NCBI GenBank assembly: GCA_934511335.1
Contig: CAKSWL010000023.1
Coordinates: 1 to 14,878 of the forward strand
From: an uncultured Cloacibacillus sp.
GTDB lineage: Bacteria; Synergistota; Synergistia; Synergistales; Synergistaceae
Reading direction: 5' to 3'
Length of the DNA: 14,878 nt
Position 1 is the stretch's first letter; each line of letters starts with the position of its first letter. This document shows positions 1 through 6,567 of the stretch, in pieces. The notes below the pieces were generated by a model. It made no database searches. It was not told the DNA's origin and worked only from the letters and a program-made list of their open reading frames with translations. The translations under genes were made by a program, and so were the position numbers.

Positions 1-320
1 TAGTCCTTGGGGTTGCGGGGATAGCACTCGATCCACTTGCAGCCGCAGGCCAGATTGCCGGGAACATAGGCGGGCATCGCGTGGAAGAAAACATCCTCAT
101 AGGGATGGATGCCGATCTTAGCGGGCATCTCATATACTTTTTTGCCGTGGGCGATCATAGCGCCCCTTACCAGCTCCAGCGTTTCCACGATGCTGGGGCC
201 AGCTTGAATGCACTCGTCCTTGGTCAGCCACAGAATCTCGTGGCCGAGATCGAGCTTTGTTTTCAGGTACTCGTGTTCCCTGCCGAAAGCTTCCAGCTGC
301 TGTGCATTTGCAGTGTACAT
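1..320 (-). CDS. Ornithine cyclodeaminase / mu-crystallin family protein, N-terminal part (runs off the window)
   Basis: Reading the minus strand from ATG at 320-318 gives 106 uninterrupted codons that leave the window at base 1. The product begins MYTANAQQLEAFGREHEYLK and contains AMPAYVPGNLACGCKWIECY followed by PRNP. In the family this stretch matches the conserved MPAY...GxKW...NP segment, which carries the lysine near the substrate and belongs to the N-terminal dimerisation/substrate domain. The NAD(P)-binding Rossmann half lies outside the window. Members act as ornithine cyclodeaminases, ketimine reductases, alanine dehydrogenases or amine-oxidase-associated subunits, and the substrate cannot be decided here. 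A strong ribosome site (AAGGAGG, 329-335) sits at good distance from the ATG and supports the start. A MerR-type promoter lies at 394-424. Codon use is less G+C-biased than in the genes to the right of 900, in line with a different origin. Confidence 0.8.
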   Translation of the reverse strand, partial: MYTANAQQLEAFGREHEYLKTKLDLGHEILWLTKDECIQAGPSIVETLELVRGAMIAHGKKVYEMPAKIGIHPYEDVFFHAMPAYVPGNLACGCKWIECYPRNPKD

Positions 321-393
321 GTGTATGACCTCCTTAAAATTCTGTTTCTGGCAGTCGACTGCTTGAAAAAGCAACCCCACCCTTTGCAAGTTT

Positions 394-424
394 AGCATAA
401 GGGTTGGAGCTGCTCCAATGTCAA
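394..424 (-). promoter_or_regulatory. MerR-type promoter/operator for the ornithine-cyclodeaminase-family gene
   Basis: On the minus strand TTGACA (424-419) and TATGCT (399-394) are separated by 19 bp, two more than the sigma70 optimum. The spacer holds the perfect dyad TTGGAGC-N-GCTCCAA (404-418). An over-long spacer filled by a dyad is the diagnostic layout of promoters untwisted by MerR-family activators (SoxR, CueR, BmrR, AdhR types). Transcription would start near 387 and give a leader of about 65 nt to the ATG at 320. No MerR gene is in the window. The layout is seen directly; the regulator class is inferred. Confidence 0.65.
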
Positions 425-606
425 TATTCATATATTCCACAAAATCCGGCTGTTGTTTTTGTCTAATACAACAATGCTTTGACCTCGCACAGACAGCCGT
501 GATCAGATATTTAAACAGCTAAAGCCCGATTTCATCGGCGACCTCATAGTTTGGACGAAGTCTGCACTGCGCAAACCATTGCAGAAGCGGTGTAACATCT
601 GCCCAA

Positions 607-893
607 TCACTCACAAAATTTAATGTACAGCAGGCGTGATTCCCGGAGGGCATTAGGCTGTTTGGTGCCCTCAGACTTGGGCTTATTGTAGTTCTCACGC
701 TCAATAATGCCGTATTTCTCCACCTGTGCGATGTAGAGATGACTGTCCTTCAATCCAGTACGCTCCAAGACATATCCTCGGATTTCCTCGTAGGTTGCCT
801 TGCTCTCAGCAGAAATCAAATCCATCTCGTCCATCTTCACTTCGAGCTCGATATGTTCTTTCTTTTGAAGTTTTAGATAATAAACATACCGTC
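607..893 (-). pseudogene. Broken C-terminal tail of a Firmicutes-type RlmD
   Basis: In a frame different from rlmD, the minus strand encodes LQKKEHIELEVKMDEMDL, then SAESKATYEEIRGYVLERTG, SHLYIAQVEKYGIIERENYN and KPKSEGTKQP. From memory this is the C-terminal extension carried by many Firmicutes RlmD (RumA) proteins. It should follow directly after VETVCLLSK. Here it is one nucleotide out of frame with the rlmD coding sequence: the run TCT-AAA-A-CTT (near 870-876) has one A too many for VCLLSK-LQKKE to be continuous. At its far end the expected Cys-Pro-Pro-Glu-Lys helix is also lost after KQPNA, and a different reading continues to a stop at 607-609. The piece is therefore disrupted at both ends and probably not made as a separate protein. 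No ribosome site precedes the ATG at 900. Confidence 0.6.
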
Positions 894-2230
894 TCCACAT
901 GCCCCGTCTGCGGGAACATGTCGAAGGGGTGCGCCGCGGAGAGCTGATAGCCGCCCTCTGCGAGACGTTTTATGTCTCTGGCGAGGGTCGCGGGGTTGCA
1001 GGAGAGGTAGACGATCCGTTCCGGCGCGATTTTAAGCAGCGCCGCTATAACCTTTTCGTCGCAGCCTGAGCGCGGCGGGTCCAGCACTACGACGTCGTAT
1101 CCGCCTCCGCTGAGGCTTTCGGCGATATCCTCGGCCTGCGCGGTGTGGGGGATGATCTTTTTTATCCCGTTTTGCTCGGCGTTCGCGGCGATGTATGCCG
1201 CCGCCGGCCGCCAGCTTTCTACGGCGGTCACCTCCGCGCCGTCTGCGGCTAAAAAGGCGGTGAGGCTGCCGACGCCGGAATAGAGTTCAAGTATTTTACC
1301 CGGCGCGCCGGCAAGCGCCAGCTTCGCGGCCTCTTCGTAGAGGCCGATGGCCTGGGCGGAGTTTACCTGAAAGAAGGAGCTGGCCTCGAAGGTGAATCGA
1401 TATTTTCCGAGCCGTTCGCTCATCCGCTCCGCGCCGTAAATCGGGACGGTCTTGCTTCCCCAGATAAAGTTGCCCGGAGATTCGTTGATGTTGTAGACCA
1501 TCCCCCCAAGCCCCTCTATGTTCTGGGCGATGGCGCAAAGCGCCTTTTCCTCTTTTTTTGAAAGGGGTCGGCTGCCGATCACCGCGCAGAGGGACTCCCC
1601 GCCAAACTGCGCCCGCCTCACGACGAGATGGCGGATCAGTCCGCACGGCATGGAGCGGCCTCCCTCCCACACTCCGCGAAAGCCGCCGCCGCGCAGCGCC
1701 GCGAGGAGCTTCGCGAGGTGCTCATTTATCTCCGGCAGCAGCACCGGGCAATCGGAATAGGGGATTATCTCATGGCTCCGCGGACGGTAAAAACCGGCTT
1801 GCAGCCTTTCGCCGCGGAAGCTCTGCACCGGCAGCGAGGCCTTGTTGCGGTATGCCCATCGCCGCGGCGAGGGAACGCACGCAAGGACGTTTGGCGCCGC
1901 CACTCCGCCTATCCGCGCCAACGCATCGAAGACAGTCTTTCTTTTCATCTCCAGCTGCGCGCCGTAGGAAATGTGCTGGAGCTGACAGCCGCCGCAGCGT
2001 CCAAAAGCGCCGCAGCGCGGACGGGCGCGCTCAGGAGATAGGGAAAACCGCCGCAGCACTTTGGCGGTCCCGTAGTTTTTCTTTTTTGAGACGAGACGAA
2101 CCTCCACCTCTTCGCCGGGGAGGGCGTCGGCGACAAAGACGACAAAGCGCTCTTCGCCGGCGCGGACGACGCCTTCGCCTTCGTTATTAAGATCAGAAAT
2201 CGTTACGCGTATCTTGTCACCCTGTATCAT
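806..2230 (-). CDS. rlmD: 23S rRNA (uracil(1939)-C5)-methyltransferase RlmD, 3' end altered
   Basis: RlmD methylates U1939 of 23S rRNA at C5, using S-adenosylmethionine. The 474-aa product has an N-terminal TRAM domain (about 1-60) and four cysteines placed for the [4Fe-4S] cluster (C73, C79, C82 in CGAFGRCGGC, and C161). It also has a Rossmann methyltransferase domain with the SAM motif LELYSGVGSLTAF (about 314-326), VVLDPPRSG (381-389), the catalytic nucleophile C411 in LSCNPATLARD, and the general-base segment HVET (H444, E446). All catalytic parts are intact. The last 25 or so residues (TSKERTYRARSEDGRDGFDF and neighbours) look like out-of-frame reading of foreign DNA rather than a native C-terminus. 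The ATG at 2230 has no clear Shine-Dalgarno. TATAGT lies only 7 nt upstream of it, so a leaderless or near-leaderless mRNA is possible. Confidence 0.9.
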   Translation of the reverse strand: MIQGDKIRVTISDLNNEGEGVVRAGEERFVVFVADALPGEEVEVRLVSKKKNYGTAKVLRRFSLSPERARPRCGAFGRCGGCQLQHISYGAQLEMKRKTVFDALARIGGVAAPNVLACVPSPRRWAYRNKASLPVQSFRGERLQAGFYRPRSHEIIPYSDCPVLLPEINEHLAKLLAALRGGGFRGVWEGGRSMPCGLIRHLVVRRAQFGGESLCAVIGSRPLSKKEEKALCAIAQNIEGLGGMVYNINESPGNFIWGSKTVPIYGAERMSERLGKYRFTFEASSFFQVNSAQAIGLYEEAAKLALAGAPGKILELYSGVGSLTAFLAADGAEVTAVESWRPAAAYIAANAEQNGIKKIIPHTAQAEDIAESLSGGGYDVVVLDPPRSGCDEKVIAALLKIAPERIVYLSCNPATLARDIKRLAEGGYQLSAAHPFDMFPQTGHVETVCLLSKTSKERTYRARSEDGRDGFDFC

Positions 2231-2359
2231 AAGGGATACTATACACTAAAATCTATAATTTTTCTCGGTGACATTTTAGGGGGATTCTATAATATAATTA
2301 TCCACGGCACTGGAAAATATCTTTTGCGTACAATATTTACATTATGCGGAGAATTTGTT

Positions 2360-2748
2360 GTGAGACTAGAGAGTGTTTTTGAGAAGATTGAAAATTTTCC
2401 AATGATCCAAGCGGTACGGAGCGCGCTTCTCATCTCCGTACCGATATTGATGATCGGCTCGTTCACGCTGATTCTGAAGTCGCCGCCGGCGGCAGCGGAG
2501 GTTCATTTTCCCCAATGCCCTTCAATATAAACGCGATCATGCCCTTCGGCTTTCCGGTGCTCCTCAACCCGGTTTTCTTTATACCTTTCATTCCCGTACC
2601 CGTCACCCTGTGTCTTATTTCATATCCGGCATTTTCTTTCGGCCTGGTGCCCGCGACGCTCTGCAATGCGGAATGGACGACGCCGGCGCTGTCGCTTACA
2701 GGGCCGCTGTCCGCGCCCGCGAGGAAAAACGGCGATGAGGCGGCGTAA
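2360..2748 (+). pseudogene. Decayed PTS EIIC (lactose/cellobiose-type) membrane domain
   Basis: From GTG 2360 (GGAG at 2348-2351, 8 nt away) the frame reads VRLESVFEKIENFPMIQAVR and then SALLISVPILMIGSFTLILK. This resembles the N-terminus and first membrane helix of EIIC domains, which normally exceed 400 residues. After about 45 codons the similarity jumps in another frame to GGSGG (2491 on), FNINAIMPFGFPVLLNPVFF and IPFIPVPVTLCLISY...GLVPATL...EWTTPALS. These match the conserved GGSG, FNIN..FG.P.VLNP and PWTTP segments near the EIIC C-terminus. The central 200 or more residues are missing and a frame change lies between the pieces, so this is a deletion-scarred remnant. EIIC domains occur in sugar permeases and, in some anaerobes, fused to EAL signalling domains; which parent applied cannot be told. 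It stops at 2748, overlapping the lspA start. Confidence 0.65.
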
Positions 2749-3214
2749 CTTGCGAAGAAATGTGCATCCCAGAATATCGACTGTTTTCCTCCTCATAGCC
2801 GTATTTGCGTTTTCATTTACCGCCGACAGAGCGACAAAATATGCCGCGTGCCGGCTGGGGTGGGACACCAGCTTCAACAGCGGCGTTTCGTTCGGGCTGT
2901 TCCGCACAGCCTGCCCGTATGCGGTGACGGCGGCCAACATCGCCATAATATTTGTATTGTTCGTCCTTTGTATAAGGTCCGCGTGCGCCTGTAAGCCGCT
3001 GTTTTGCAGCGGCTGCGGAATGATGCTCGGCGGCGCGGCCGGAAATCTCGCCGACCGGCTAGCCCGCGGACATGTGATCGACTGGCTGCCCCTCCCCCTG
3101 TCGGATATCCTTTTTGAAGGTGGGCTATGGATAAACGCCGCGGACGCCTTTCTCGTTCTCGGCTCGGCGGCGGTCCTCCTTGACCTCTGGTGTGAGGCTA
3201 AAGGCAAGAGTTGA
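2735..3214 (+). CDS. lspA: Lipoprotein signal peptidase (signal peptidase II)
   Basis: LspA is an inner-membrane aspartyl protease that removes the signal peptide of diacylglyceryl-modified prolipoproteins. The 159-aa product has four hydrophobic segments (about 14-32, 62-80, 93-103, 132-151) and every family signature: DRATK (31-35), FNSGVSFGLF (48-57), GGAAGNLADRLARGHVIDWL (99-118) and WINAADAFLVLG (132-143). The catalytic aspartates correspond to D116 (in VID) and D137 (in NAAD), equivalent to D123 and D141 of E. coli. I chose ATG 2735 because GAGGAA (2721-2726) sits 8 nt upstream and the length then fits the family; longer readings add only an Arg-rich stretch. It overlaps the end of the EIIC remnant by 14 bp. 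The DUF3089 lipoprotein in this window would be one of its substrates. Confidence 0.9.
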   Translation: MRRRNLRRNVHPRISTVFLLIAVFAFSFTADRATKYAACRLGWDTSFNSGVSFGLFRTACPYAVTAANIAIIFVLFVLCIRSACACKPLFCSGCGMMLGGAAGNLADRLARGHVIDWLPLPLSDILFEGGLWINAADAFLVLGSAAVLLDLWCEAKGKS

Positions 3215-3596
3215 GCCGTTATATATCCTAACCGCCCTCTGCTGCAGCTTTTTATATATTCTCCCGTGAATGAATTTACCGCGGCAGACGTCATGGCGGC
3301 TGAGATATTTATCATAAATCCGGCGGCGCCATCGCAATCATAATTTAAGGAGCGACTTCGCGGGGCTTGCTATACTGAGCGGCTTTCCCCCCTAACAGCA
3401 GAGCACGGAAGACCACCGCGGCCCCTCTCCCTGCTCTGCTGCTTCGGCAATAAAAAGTTCGGCGCGCACGCGCTCTCGATATTGATGGAGACGCTGTACA
3501 GGGAGGTACATATCTGCCGCGGGTCGAGCGCGGCAGTAGCTGACGGTCCGCCCATAAAGCGCGGCAATCCCTCGGCGCCGCCGTTTCAACAGAGCA
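3215..3596. other. Intergenic stretch of 382 bp without a supportable gene
   Basis: I see no promoter, RNA or intact gene here. One plus-strand frame is oddly gene-like. From 3266 it reads VNEFTAADVMAAEIFIINPA until a stop at 3341. After the stop the same frame stays open to about 3629, including GNKKFGAHALSILMETLYRE (about 3446-3505) with G+C-rich third positions typical of the neighbours. There is no start codon with a ribosome site and I do not recognise the product. It may be an old gene remnant or chance. Confidence 0.4.
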
Positions 3597-3629
3597 AAAG
3601 AGAGGCCCCCTTAAAGGGAGCCTCTCTTT
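3597..3629 (-). terminator. Intrinsic terminator of the kor operon
   Basis: A 10-bp perfect stem, AAAGAGAGGC / GCCTCTCTTT, encloses further pairing (CCCTT with AAGGG). It lies 27 bp beyond the korC stop, and in the korC direction the descending arm ends in CTCTTTT. It is nearly symmetric, so it could also stop plus-strand transcripts coming from lspA. Confidence 0.8.
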
Positions 3630-3655
3630 GATACTAGCTTGCTTTAGCCGTGAAG

Positions 3656-4225
3656 TTACTTCTTCGCCGCTACCGCCTCTGACATCATCTTGTAGCCTTC
3701 GTCAAAGGCCTTCTCGTTGAGTTCCTCGGTTCCCTTGGGAACGCGGGCGAGGATGGCGTCTTTGATCGCCTGGGGCTTTGTGAGCCCCTTGTCCTCAAGG
3801 ACCTTCGCCGCCGTGCCGAGCGCCACCATGTTGACGACGATCTCGCGTCCAAGTTTCTCGCGGGCCGTTCTCACGTTGGGGAGCATGTATATCTCGGCGT
3901 CAAGCTTCGGGGGGTCCGTTACGAAGAAGTCGTCAAGAATGACGGTCGCGCCCTTCGCCGTATCGTGGCTGTAGGTATCGCAGGCCTTCTGTGTGAGGAT
4001 AATCTGAAGGTTGGGGTGGGCAGCCTTCGGATAGTCTATTTCGCCGCGGTCGTAGACAACTTCTGATTTTGAAGCGCCGCCGCGGGCTTCAGGGCCGTAT
4101 GCCTGGCTCTGTACTGAATTAAGGCCCTCCGTACGGAGCGCAGCGGCCTCACCCAGGATCACTGCGGCGAGGATGACTCCCTGTCCGCCGGATCCAGCAA
4201 CGCGAATTTCAAAACGATCGCCCAT
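3656..4225 (-). CDS. korC: 2-oxoacid:ferredoxin oxidoreductase, gamma subunit
   Basis: This is the gamma chain of the four-subunit 2-oxoglutarate (or related 2-oxoacid):ferredoxin oxidoreductase, which oxidatively decarboxylates a 2-oxoacid to its acyl-CoA and reduces ferredoxin in the cytoplasm. The 189-aa product starts MGDRFEIRVAGSGGQGVILA, with the family's glycine-rich GSGGQG (11-16), and has QSQAYGPEARGGASKSEVV (39-57). Both are characteristic of the gamma domain that contacts CoA. The length is normal. AGGAGGT lies 8 bases before the ATG. It is the last gene of korDABC, 12 bp after korB, and is followed by a strong terminator. Substrate choice (2-oxoglutarate or a branched/aryl 2-oxoacid) cannot be read from the sequence. 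Confidence 0.88.
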   Translation of the reverse strand: MGDRFEIRVAGSGGQGVILAAVILGEAAALRTEGLNSVQSQAYGPEARGGASKSEVVYDRGEIDYPKAAHPNLQIILTQKACDTYSHDTAKGATVILDDFFVTDPPKLDAEIYMLPNVRTAREKLGREIVVNMVALGTAAKVLEDKGLTKPQAIKDAILARVPKGTEELNEKAFDEGYKMMSEAVAAKK

Positions 4226-4237
4226 GATCCGTACCTC

Positions 4238-5068
4238 CTATGCCTTTCCCTGCGCGCGTGCAATGACGTCGTTGTAACGGTCAGTGTATTCGCGGGCGTT
4301 CTCTATGTTGACAAATTCGCCGACGACGATCTTGCCTTCGAGTTCTTCCGGCGTCATCTTGTCGGCCTGAGCCTTAAGGACCGTATGCTCTTTAAGGAAC
4401 TTGATGTTGTCCGCCGGACGGCTGCGCTTGTTTTTGCGGCCGAACTGCGTGTGACAGAAGGAGATGATCTCGACGAGCGCGAACCCCTTCTTCTGGTGCG
4501 CGATCGCCTTCTTGAGTATCTGCTCGCACATCACGGGGTTAGCGACGGTAGCGCGCGCAACGAAGGTCGCGCCGGCGCCGGCGGCCAGCTTGCAGATGTC
4601 AAACGTCGGGTCTATCGAGCCGTAGGGGGCCGTTGCGGCGAAAGCGCCTTCGGGCGTCGTCGGCGAGGCCTGTCCGCCGGTCATACCGTAGATGTTGTTG
4701 TTCATCAGGACGGCGGTGATGCCGATGTTGCGGCGGCAGGCGTGGATGAAGTGGTTTCCGCCGATCGCCGTGCCGTCTCCGTCGCCCATGACGTTGACGA
4801 TCGTGAGCTCGGGGTTGGCCATCTTAACGCCCGTCGCAAAGGCAAGCGCGCGTCCGTGCGCCGTATGGAGCGTGCAGGCGTCGATATATCCGGGCATACG
4901 GCTTGAGCAGCCGATACCTGATGAGATGCAGACCTGCTCCTTGGGGATGTTGAGGTCGGCAATGGCGCGGAGGATGGCGTGCATAATGATTCCGTGTCCG
5001 CAGCCGGGGCACCAGATATGGGGCATAAACTTAGAGCGCAGGAGTTTCTTTACATCTTCGCGTGGCAT
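4238..5068 (-). CDS. korB: 2-oxoacid:ferredoxin oxidoreductase, beta subunit (TPP-binding)
   Basis: The beta chain binds thiamine pyrophosphate and a [4Fe-4S] cluster at the active site. The 276-aa product shows IWCPGCGHG (18-26) and further cysteines at 54 and 205. These four positions (C20, C23, C54, C205) fit the cluster ligands of two-oxoacid oxidoreductase beta subunits. The TPP/Mg motif starts at GDGDG (95-99) and runs through GGNHFIHACRRN to NNNIYGMTGGQ (123-133). Length is typical. The ATG lies 2 bp after the korA stop, and the ribosome site GGAGGTGG is inside the last korA codons, so translation is probably coupled. The lack of cysteines beyond the single cluster fits the Kor type, with the extra clusters placed on the separate KorD. 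Confidence 0.92.
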   Translation of the reverse strand: MPREDVKKLLRSKFMPHIWCPGCGHGIIMHAILRAIADLNIPKEQVCISSGIGCSSRMPGYIDACTLHTAHGRALAFATGVKMANPELTIVNVMGDGDGTAIGGNHFIHACRRNIGITAVLMNNNIYGMTGGQASPTTPEGAFAATAPYGSIDPTFDICKLAAGAGATFVARATVANPVMCEQILKKAIAHQKKGFALVEIISFCHTQFGRKNKRSRPADNIKFLKEHTVLKAQADKMTPEELEGKIVVGEFVNIENAREYTDRYNDVIARAQGKA

Positions 5069-5070
5069 AG

Positions 5071-6201
5071 TTACGCCACCTCCTTGATGAAGGACATAAT
5101 CTCAGCCGGCTTGTAGAGTTCGCCGTTGATCAGGTTCTTTGCGTGTACCTCGCAGCTGCCCTTGACGGCTCTCTCAACTTCATGCACCATCTGTCCGGCG
5201 TTGAGCTCGGGGACGATGACGTGCTTGACTCTCTTTGAGAATGCGGCTATTTCTTTATCCGGGAAGGGCCACAGAGTGATCGGGCGGAAATGCCCGACTT
5301 TGATGCCCTGTTCGCGGAGCTCGCGGATCGCGCGAAGCGACGAACGCGAAACTGAACCGAAGGATACGACGACGATCTCGGCGTCTTCCATGAAATCTTC
5401 TCTGTATTCGACGATCTCGTCGCGGCAGCGGTCGACCTTGCGGATGATGCGGTTCGCCTTAAGGTCGATGTCGGGCGCGTCGTTTGTCGGGAAGCCCCAC
5501 TCGTTTGTGGTGAGTCCTGTTACATGCCAGCGGTAGCCGTCGCCGAAGGCGGGCATCGGCGGTACGTCGTCCGCGTCCGCGCGGTAAGGCACGAAATCAT
5601 CGGGGGCTGCGGTCGGCTTCTTGCGGTCCACTACCTCGTAGGTGCCGGGCTCGGGAATGGTGATCTTCTCACGCATGTGTCCGATGACTTCGTCCGCCAT
5701 TACAAGAACGGGCTGACGGAAGCGCTCGGCCATGTTGAAAGCCTTGATCGTGAGCGTGTAGCACTCGGGAACCGAGCAGGGGGCGTAGGCGATCGTCGCG
5801 TGGTCGCCGTGCGTTCCCCACTTAGCCTGCATTACGTCGGCCTGGGAGACCTTCGTGGGAAGTCCGGTCGAGGGGCCGCCGCGCTGAATGTCGGCGAGGA
5901 CCATCGGGATCTCCGCAATATATCCATAACCGAGGAGCTCCTGTTTGAGCGATATCCCGGGGCCTGAGCTCGCCGTCATCGCCTTCTTGCCTGCGATCGA
6001 GGCGCCGAGGGTCGCAGCGATCCCGCCGATCTCATCCTCCATCTGGACGAATTTTCCGCCCAGCTTCGGGAGCTCTTCGGACATAACTTCCATTACCTCT
6101 GTTGACGGGGTGATAGGATATCCGCCGAAGAACCTGCATCCGGCGGCAATAGCGCCCATTGCTATGGCTTTATTACCCTGCCAAAATTCGTTCTGGGCCA
6201 T
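5071..6201 (-). CDS. korA: 2-oxoacid:ferredoxin oxidoreductase, alpha subunit
   Basis: The alpha chain holds the transketolase-like pyrimidine-binding domain. In the 376-aa product this covers roughly 1-190, with GGYPITPSTEVMEVMSEE (26-43), MEDEIGGIAATLGASIAG (54-71), TASSGPGISLKQE (76-88) and the substrate-side loop DIQRGGPSTGLPTKVSQADV (104-123). The C-terminal domain (about 270-376) carries VVVSFGSVSRSSLRAI and the conserved HFRPITLWPFP. This is the short KorA without a fused gamma domain, in agreement with a separate korC. The ATG is 2 bp after the korD stop and its ribosome site (AAGGAG) lies inside the korD end, so all four subunits are translated from one tight message. Confidence 0.92.
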   Translation of the reverse strand: MAQNEFWQGNKAIAMGAIAAGCRFFGGYPITPSTEVMEVMSEELPKLGGKFVQMEDEIGGIAATLGASIAGKKAMTASSGPGISLKQELLGYGYIAEIPMVLADIQRGGPSTGLPTKVSQADVMQAKWGTHGDHATIAYAPCSVPECYTLTIKAFNMAERFRQPVLVMADEVIGHMREKITIPEPGTYEVVDRKKPTAAPDDFVPYRADADDVPPMPAFGDGYRWHVTGLTTNEWGFPTNDAPDIDLKANRIIRKVDRCRDEIVEYREDFMEDAEIVVVSFGSVSRSSLRAIRELREQGIKVGHFRPITLWPFPDKEIAAFSKRVKHVIVPELNAGQMVHEVERAVKGSCEVHAKNLINGELYKPAEIMSFIKEVA

Positions 6202-6203
6202 GA

Positions 6204-6404
6204 TTACTCACACTCCTTAACAGTGATTGCCAGGTCCGGGCAGATATTTTCGCACTGGCGGCAGCCAATGCAGTCCTCCGGACGAACCGCTACGCACTTA
6301 ACCTGATCGTTAAGTTCCAGAACCTTCTTGGGGCATATAGCGATACAGAGGCCACATCCTTTACACCACTTCTCAACTACGTCGATGTTGAACTTCTTCG
6401 CCAA
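6204..6404 (-). CDS. korD: 2-oxoacid:ferredoxin oxidoreductase, delta subunit (2x[4Fe-4S] ferredoxin-like)
   Basis: This small electron-transfer subunit relays electrons from the KorB cluster to ferredoxin. From TTG 6404 it is 66 aa: MAKKFNIDVVEKWCKGCGLC onward. It has two complete cluster motifs, C14-x2-C17-x2-C20-x3-C24-P and C45-x2-C48-x2-C51-x3-C55-P. I prefer the TTG start because a purine-rich ribosome site (AAGGAAGGTGGG, just upstream) precedes it at normal distance and MAKKFN is a sensible N-terminus. The in-frame ATG at 6428 would add eight residues encoded by that same ribosome site and has no Shine-Dalgarno of its own. First gene of the operon, with a promoter and operator at 6470-6515. 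Confidence 0.88.
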   Translation of the reverse strand: MAKKFNIDVVEKWCKGCGLCIAICPKKVLELNDQVKCVAVRPEDCIGCRQCENICPDLAITVKECE

Positions 6405-6469
6405 AAGACCCACCTTCCTTCCACACATCTAATCGATTTTGTCTGTCAACCAGAATTGCTGAGATGCGA

Positions 6470-6496
6470 TTGGCATAACTACTCGTATTATGCCAA
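6470..6496. promoter_or_regulatory. Putative operator: 9-bp inverted repeat over the kor promoter
   Basis: TTGGCATAA (6470-6478) and TTATGCCAA (6488-6496) form a perfect inverted repeat with a 9-bp spacer. One arm covers the -10 box of the kor promoter and the other lies just downstream of the predicted start of transcription. That placement fits a dimeric repressor. A transcription terminator is unlikely, because no T-run follows. The regulator is unknown and not encoded nearby. Confidence 0.55.
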
Positions 6497-6515
6497 AATT
6501 CATGGATTTATTCAA
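6487..6515 (-). promoter_or_regulatory. kor operon promoter
   Basis: On the minus strand TTGAAT (6515-6510) and CATAAT (6492-6487) are separated by exactly 17 bp. The start of transcription is predicted near 6480, giving a leader of about 75 nt to korD. Separated from tsaB (ends 6568) by an A+T-rich gap. Confidence 0.6.
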
Positions 6516-6567
6516 GGAAAAGGTTAAATTCTTTATTTTCTGACAACTTTAAAATATTACAAAAAGT

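Noticed and set aside
519..704. 61-aa minus-strand reading frame overlapping the RlmD tail remnant
   Set aside because: No ribosome site and no recognisable family. It overlaps the better supported tail in another frame and probably only reflects the frame loss there.
1558..2190. Plus-strand open frame of 210 codons opposite rlmD
   Set aside because: Arg/Ala-rich shadow of rlmD with no family match.
2620..3315. Minus-strand open frame of 231 codons opposite lspA
   Set aside because: The plus strand encodes LspA with all catalytic motifs; this is its antisense shadow.
3370..3589. Two overlapping minus-strand frames between lspA and korC
   Set aside because: No ribosome site, Arg-rich, no recognisable motif; the opposite strand has the better codon pattern.
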